From Verrucomicrobiales bacterium (lineage in GTDB: Bacteria; Verrucomicrobiota; Verrucomicrobiia; Verrucomicrobiales; DEV007), in contig JACETS010000078.1 in assembly GCA_013911195.1 (NCBI GenBank), positions 1 to 10,937 of the forward strand: a DNA stretch of 10,937 bases. Reading direction: 5' to 3'. Shown here piece by piece: positions 7,203-10,937 of the stretch (positions are counted from its first letter, which is position 1; every line of letters starts with the position of its first letter). The notes beneath the pieces were generated by a model. That model was not told the DNA's origin and ran no database searches. It saw nothing but the letters and a program-made list of their open reading frames with translations. A program made the translations under genes and the position numbers.

Positions 7203-8219
7203 TTAATAGGCATCATCATAATTAAAGATGTCCCATTTCATTTTCCAAGAACCATCTTTTTGTTTCTGGCTAAGTATCATCCATTTGTAATTTTTAGTAG
7301 ATTCTTCTCCTTCTTTTGATCGGATTTTATCCATTCCAGTACCACGTATTACAGCCCAGTTTCCAAAGTTAATTACCTCGGATACAGGCTCTTTCATTTC
7401 TAAGATTTCATAATCCCTGCTTTTGAAAAACTCTTTATAGCTTTCAAGTACAGCATCTCTTCCCGACAATACTGTGGTTTCTGGAATCATATAAATTGTA
7501 TCTTTGCTGTACAGATTTGCGCAATCCTCCGCGTTTCCATCCACAAACGCTTTTACAAATGCATTAAGAACTTCTTCTTGTTCTTTAAACTTTGGTCCTT
7601 TTTTTAGAATAACTCCCTGACGCTGGGTTTGTTGTTTTCTGGGTTGCTTTGTAAAGGTATTGGTAGAGGAATTGTCAGGGTCCTTGCTTCTCGAAATCGT
7701 TTGGCTTCTCTTATTAGGAGCTTCTACTTTCCAAGTTATCATTACTTCGTAAGTTTTTCCTGAGACGGTTTCTGTATACTTCCATTTTTCTTTGGCTGCA
7801 TTGATACCAATCAACTCAAAAGAGCCACTGTAGAGTTCTCCGCCATCGAATCCAGAGGAGCTACAGAATATTTTTTTCCTCTTTGGGTCCCATGTTTCCA
7901 TTCCAGAACCTGTGCTGAGAATGGAACCATCTTTTGTTTTCATGACATGTGAATTTAAGACCTTGCTTCCGTCAGCACTCATTTGAGTTGTGAAGGTGTT
8001 TTTATACTCTATACCTTCCGGTATACCTTCCCATACGTTTGTTGTCTTTCCCTGATAAGACCAGACCCCGAAGGCTTTTTGTTTCCTCTTAATGGAAAGA
8101 TATTCTTCCCAACTTTTAGGAATTTTGAGTTTACTTTCCTTATTCTTATGGTGATCAGCAAATATTTGAGTAAGACCAGTCAATGAGATAATCAGTAAAA
8201 GAAATAATATTTTTTTCAT
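7203..8219 (-). CDS. Exported two-domain protein: DUF1579-like N-terminal part, NTF2/SnoaL-like C-terminal part
   Basis: This 338-residue protein has a clear signal peptide: MKK, hydrophobic ILFLLLIISLTGL, then a cleavage region near IFADHH (19-24). Residues about 45-170 are beta-rich (FGVWSYQGKT, SGMETWDPKRKKI, GSFELIG, KWKYTETVSG, MITWKVEAPNKRSQ) and resemble DUF1579/lipocalin-like proteins that begin with a G-x-W strand; this call is moderate. A Lys/Arg/Gln/Ser-rich linker at about 172-212 joins it to residues 213-335, an NTF2-like fold of the DUF4440/SnoaL type: EVLNAFVKAFVDGNAEDCANLYSKD, a SGRDAVLESYKEFF helix, WAVIRGTG and a final WKMKWDIFNYD strand. Such domains bind small ligands or catalyse simple cyclisations or isomerisations, but no catalytic set can be named here. 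AGGAG at 8227-8231 fixes the start. The gene follows the polyketide synthase gene after 80 bases. Export argues against a direct cytosolic role in polyketide tailoring. Confidence 0.82.
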   Translation of the reverse strand: MKKILFLLLIISLTGLTQIFADHHKNKESKLKIPKSWEEYLSIKRKQKAFGVWSYQGKTTNVWEGIPEGIEYKNTFTTQMSADGSKVLNSHVMKTKDGSILSTGSGMETWDPKRKKIFCSSSGFDGGELYSGSFELIGINAAKEKWKYTETVSGKTYEVMITWKVEAPNKRSQTISRSKDPDNSSTNTFTKQPRKQQTQRQGVILKKGPKFKEQEEVLNAFVKAFVDGNAEDCANLYSKDTIYMIPETTVLSGRDAVLESYKEFFKSRDYEILEMKEPVSEVINFGNWAVIRGTGMDKIRSKEGEESTKNYKWMILSQKQKDGSWKMKWDIFNYDDAY

Positions 8220-8226
8220 ATTAAAT

Positions 8227-8231
8227 CTCCT
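8227..8231 (-). promoter_or_regulatory. Shine-Dalgarno AGGAG for the NTF2-like gene
   Basis: The plus strand reads CTCCT, so the mRNA has AGGAG seven bases before the ATG at 8219. This is the strongest ribosome-binding site in the window and settles that start. It also suggests independent translation of this gene, not coupling to the polyketide synthase gene 80 bases upstream. Confidence 0.65.
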
Positions 8232-8299
8232 ACCAGAACCATAATTTAATACAATATCAAAATGAAACTAGCTGAAATGAAAAGGGTTTAACTTTATTA

Positions 8300-9334
8300 C
8301 TACCGAGTTTTTCTTAGTTTCATAGAGTGGGCAGAGAAACCTGCTCCAAAACTGGACAACCAAATTTCATCATCATTTCCATCATTTTTAAGATATTCAT
8401 CCAAAGCGACCATGACTGAGGGGCTACTCAAGTTTCCATAATTTGCCAATACCTTTCTGGTTTCTACCATTTCAGTAATTTCGAGTTTTTTTTCCAAAGC
8501 ATCAATCACATCTCTGCCTCCGCCATGAGTGATTATCTTTTTTGGATTTTCTGAATTTTCATAAAGTTTTTTTACGGCTTTTGCTGTCATCTCAGGAACT
8601 GACCTATGGAGTTGGTTCTTAAGTTTACCCCCTGAGTTAACAAATCTAATTTTTTCTCTCTCCTTCGGGTTTAGAAAAGATTCGTATCCATAGACTTCAT
8701 AGTCTCCCTCACTGGAACTCCAAACCGCAGCGGCTGCGCCATCCCCAAATAAACAGGTGCTAATGAGAACGTCAGGTTCATCAGAGATGTAGAATGCCGC
8801 TGAACAAACTTCTACAGACAATGTAACGATACATGCAGAAGGCATTAATTTGGAATAGCCATGCGCGATTTGCGTTAATGGAATTGCTGCCCCACATCCA
8901 TGACCAGTGACGTCTTGGGTGTGTATATTGTTTCTACACCCTAGCTTTTGTGCAACGTAACTTGAGATCCCTGGACATAAGTAACCAGTACAACTTGAAA
9001 CTAAAAGAACATCAATATCTAGGGCATCGATATTTGCTTTAATGATAGCCTTCTCTATGGCATTAGCTCCAATTGATGGAGCTGATAGTTCATAATGTTT
9101 ATTGAGTTCCTCTGCGCTTCTTCCCCATACCTCACTAATGTCATCAACTTGAAAGTGCCTTTTTTTAATACTGGAGTCAGATTCCAGAACTTTTTCCAGT
9201 ATCAGCTTTGACCTGTCTTTAAGGTTTCTCCAGAAAGGAGCCTTTCGCATTTCTTCTAGGCACTCAATTTGAGTGAATGATTGACTTGGGAAATCGGTTG
9301 CAAGTGATACTAATTTCATATTTATCGGGTCCAT
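8300..9334 (-). CDS. Type III polyketide synthase (chalcone synthase-like)
   Basis: This 344-residue cytosolic enzyme has the thiolase fold of type III polyketide synthases, homodimers that extend an acyl-CoA starter with malonyl-CoA and cyclise the product. The catalytic triad is present: Cys147 in GHGCGAA, His270 in ITHGGG, and Asn301 in YGNLSSPSV. Other family marks are SSCTGYLCPG (113-122), CLFGDGAAA (194-202) and FGAGFSAH (329-336), which matches the C-terminal GFGPG loop. Length is slightly below the usual 350-400. KASIII and HMG-CoA synthase share the fold, but GNLSSPSV and FGDGAAA with this length favour a type III PKS. The start at 9334 overlaps the end of the oxidoreductase gene by 13 bases; an in-frame ATG at 9319 is an alternative, and neither has a good Shine-Dalgarno sequence. 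The flanking oxidoreductase and methyltransferase point to a tailored resorcinol, pyrone or quinone product. Starter and product cannot be read from sequence. Confidence 0.95.
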   Translation of the reverse strand: MDPINMKLVSLATDFPSQSFTQIECLEEMRKAPFWRNLKDRSKLILEKVLESDSSIKKRHFQVDDISEVWGRSAEELNKHYELSAPSIGANAIEKAIIKANIDALDIDVLLVSSCTGYLCPGISSYVAQKLGCRNNIHTQDVTGHGCGAAIPLTQIAHGYSKLMPSACIVTLSVEVCSAAFYISDEPDVLISTCLFGDGAAAAVWSSSEGDYEVYGYESFLNPKEREKIRFVNSGGKLKNQLHRSVPEMTAKAVKKLYENSENPKKIITHGGGRDVIDALEKKLEITEMVETRKVLANYGNLSSPSVMVALDEYLKNDGNDDEIWLSSFGAGFSAHSMKLRKTR

Positions 9335-10332
9335 TTATACAAGCTTGAAACTGGTAACAGATTCATTCTGCTCGTCCAATCAATTGCTGTTAGTCCAAAT
9401 TTTGACATCAAAAGAGGATGCAGTGCCGATGCTACAATCATTCTTTTACTAAAAATATGATTAAGTTCTTTTGTTGCATGATTAATGGCTTGATCCCATT
9501 TCAATTTGCCACGGGAGTATCTTTCAAGTTTCTCGGCTGCAATATCTGCAGACTCGATTGCCATACTCATTCCATTACCAACGAAAGGGGGAATGAGCCT
9601 TGAAGAATCACCTACACTAAATTCATTGTCTTTTTTGAATGACCCAAATTTAAAACCTGAGATAGCGCAAAATGAACCCTCAACGTATTCTTTATTTACA
9701 AGATTGTGGGATAAATTAGTCAAGCCTACTGAGTTAAGATACTCGAATAGGAGATTTTTACCTCTACCTCTTACTTTTGGGTTCTTAAAAAAAAGACCAG
9801 TTATATTTATTTTTTCATCCTCGACGGGACTTAATCCAACATAACCCTGAATACCACTGTGCATTTCAAGATCCATGATATTTGTTCCTTTTAAGTGCAT
9901 ACTCAAACCAATCCATTTACCTCCATTATTGAGTGACTTGCCAACGGCCGAAACTAAACCCTCTTTGATTTGACCGGAGTCATATCTTTTATTGATTATC
10001 TTACCTCCTTTTGCGACGAATAATTCAGCCAGCATACGATCCAATGAATGACGAGAAATTCCCATCCCTTTGGAATTAAAATCCATTTCAAATATTTTTC
10101 TGTTTTTGATGAACCACTTTACCCTTGGCACCGAGCAACAATCACTGAGAGTCTCTAACAGGCCAAGGCGCTTCAGGATGTCCTTTGAAACACCTGATAT
10201 AAATTCGCCACATACTCGATGTCTAGGATACTTGTTTTTTTCGTACAGGACGCAGGGAACGTTATAATTTCTAAGCCCAATCCCCAAGGCCAAACCAGCT
10301 AATCCACCGCCAATAATTGTTATTTCTTTCAT
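9322..10332 (-). CDS. FAD-dependent oxidoreductase/hydroxylase of the type III PKS unit
   Basis: This 336-residue flavoprotein belongs to the geranylgeranyl reductase/aromatic hydroxylase-like NAD(P)/FAD-dependent oxidoreductase group. The N terminus has the Rossmann FAD loop IIGGGLAGLALG (residues 6-17), ending in an acidic residue at YEK (30-32). PRHRVCGEFISG (36-47) matches the Cys-Gly-Glu segment of geranylgeranyl reductase relatives. The second FAD motif is GDSSRLIPPFVGNGMSMAIE (241-260). No membrane segment is needed for its call, though the C terminus (298-330) is moderately hydrophobic. It is slightly shorter than most relatives (around 370-400), with a compact middle. It overlaps the methyltransferase gene by ATGA and the polyketide synthase gene by 13 bases, so the three are translationally coupled. 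I infer that it hydroxylates or oxidises the polyketide ring, as SrsC does in Streptomyces griseus. Reduction of a double bond is the alternative. Confidence 0.9.
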   Translation of the reverse strand: MKEITIIGGGLAGLALGIGLRNYNVPCVLYEKNKYPRHRVCGEFISGVSKDILKRLGLLETLSDCCSVPRVKWFIKNRKIFEMDFNSKGMGISRHSLDRMLAELFVAKGGKIINKRYDSGQIKEGLVSAVGKSLNNGGKWIGLSMHLKGTNIMDLEMHSGIQGYVGLSPVEDEKINITGLFFKNPKVRGRGKNLLFEYLNSVGLTNLSHNLVNKEYVEGSFCAISGFKFGSFKKDNEFSVGDSSRLIPPFVGNGMSMAIESADIAAEKLERYSRGKLKWDQAINHATKELNHIFSKRMIVASALHPLLMSKFGLTAIDWTSRMNLLPVSSLYKWTR

Positions 10333-10937
10333 GATAAATGACAGCGAATACCTCCACGTAGAGTTTCTTTAATCATGAGGCAATTTTTAGATGGAAAAAA
10401 TTTCAATAGTTCTCTGTCTCTAAAACCTGCCCGAATGCTAACGATCATATCATGACGAGTGACTTTGCCTAGTAAAGGGAATGCCAAATAGCCCATTAGT
10501 AATGGAATTAACCTTCTACTCGGTTCGTTGATGATAATGTGGTTTGCTTTTGAAATTAATTTTCCAAGTTTGAATAATTGATCGTCAGTAAAGTGATGCA
10601 AAATTAGATTGCATATCACGGCGGTGGGATCTGAATTATTTTGAGGTAAATCACTAATTTCAAGAACGTCTTCTTGTATCCATTCGATTTCACTGGATAT
10701 CGATTTTGGCTTTGGTTGGAGGTCTACTCCCTTTAGATTTAGGCCTTTGATATGTTTCAAAGATTCCAAGAAATGCCCGTCACCTGATCCTATTTCAATA
10801 ATATTCAATTTTGTATCAGTTTGATTTGTCAATTGTTGGATCTCCTCCCTTATCCAACGCGTGTTTCCCATAAAAAGATTAATTCTTCTTAAATCTTGTC
10901 TGCTTCGTCTTGCTTGAGGATCTTTTGCGTCTAATTC
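10329..10937 (-). CDS. Class I SAM-dependent methyltransferase, 5' end beyond window edge
   Basis: The minus-strand frame stays open to base 10937, so the ATG at 10871 is almost certainly internal. The 22 residues encoded upstream of it, running from ELDAKDP through RRSRQDLRRINLF, look like the normal N-terminal helix of this methyltransferase group (often a D-x-x-x-L-x-x-L-x-x-IN pattern before the G-x-x-R-W segment). SAM-binding motif I is IIEIGSGDGHF (24-34, counting from the ATG at 10871), with the acidic Asp50 in GVDLQ, then EWIQEDVL, and the NLILHHF post-motif region (88-94). The 202 visible residues are most of an expected 220-240. It lacks the transmembrane helices of the isoprenylcysteine-methyltransferase type found with some type III PKSs. 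Its stop overlaps the oxidoreductase start (ATGA), which links it to the polyketide unit. I infer O- or C-methylation of the aromatic product. Confidence 0.92.
   Translation of the reverse strand, partial: ELDAKDPQARRSRQDLRRINLFMGNTRWIREEIQQLTNQTDTKLNIIEIGSGDGHFLESLKHIKGLNLKGVDLQPKPKSISSEIEWIQEDVLEISDLPQNNSDPTAVICNLILHHFTDDQLFKLGKLISKANHIIINEPSRRLIPLLMGYLAFPLLGKVTRHDMIVSIRAGFRDRELLKFFPSKNCLMIKETLRGGIRCHLS

Noticed and set aside
9506..9844. Plus-strand open frame of 112 codons opposite the FAD oxidoreductase gene.
   Set aside because: It is antisense to a gene with clear FAD motifs; no ribosome-binding site or recognisable domain.
10350..10355. GGAGGT on the minus strand upstream of the oxidoreductase start.
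   Set aside because: It is 17 bases from the ATG, too far for a standard Shine-Dalgarno, and it lies in the methyltransferase coding sequence; the ATGA overlap explains translation better.

Overview
The window looks like a piece of an AT-rich chromosome from the Planctomycetota/Verrucomicrobiota group, most likely an uncultured marine Verrucomicrobiota. The main clue is the adjacent DUF1553 (PSD1) and Tat-exported DUF1501 pair, which is multiplied in these phyla and rare elsewhere. An ASPIC/UnbV-type FG-GAP protein and a CusF-SCO fusion lipoprotein fit the same group. This placement is inferred from gene content, not from a phylogenetic marker. Ten protein genes fill almost the whole window. 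I see no RNA gene, insertion sequence, CRISPR array or phage gene.

Layout. Bases 1-2689 (+) hold the 3' part of a DUF1553/PSD1 protein, followed almost directly by a DUF1501 sulfatase-like protein with a twin-arginine signal. Tail to tail with these, 2695-4101 (-) encodes a secreted protein with seven FG-GAP calcium-loop repeats and a C-terminal ASPIC/UnbV domain. A 147-base divergent spacer leads to a two-gene (+) unit at 4249-5689: a small exported DUF6265-like protein and a lipoprotein joining a CusF-like copper domain to an SCO/thioredoxin domain. From 5696 to the right edge every gene is on the minus strand. In transcription order these are a SAM-dependent methyltransferase (5' end outside the window), an FAD-dependent oxidoreductase, a type III polyketide synthase, an exported two-domain NTF2-like protein, and a membrane acyltransferase of the OafA type.

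How the genes work together. The methyltransferase, oxidoreductase and polyketide synthase genes overlap by 4 and 13 bases and so form a translationally coupled unit. Its enzyme set matches that of the srsABC phenolic-lipid pathway of Streptomyces griseus (polyketide synthase, methyltransferase, flavoprotein hydroxylase). I infer that it makes a methylated and oxidised alkylresorcinol, alkylpyrone or quinone-type lipid. The NTF2-like and acyltransferase genes lie downstream on the same strand but are separated by 80- and 121-base gaps, the second containing a strong inverted repeat, so their membership in the pathway is uncertain. The polyketide unit is the most interesting part of the window. 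The copper-domain/SCO fusion is the second.
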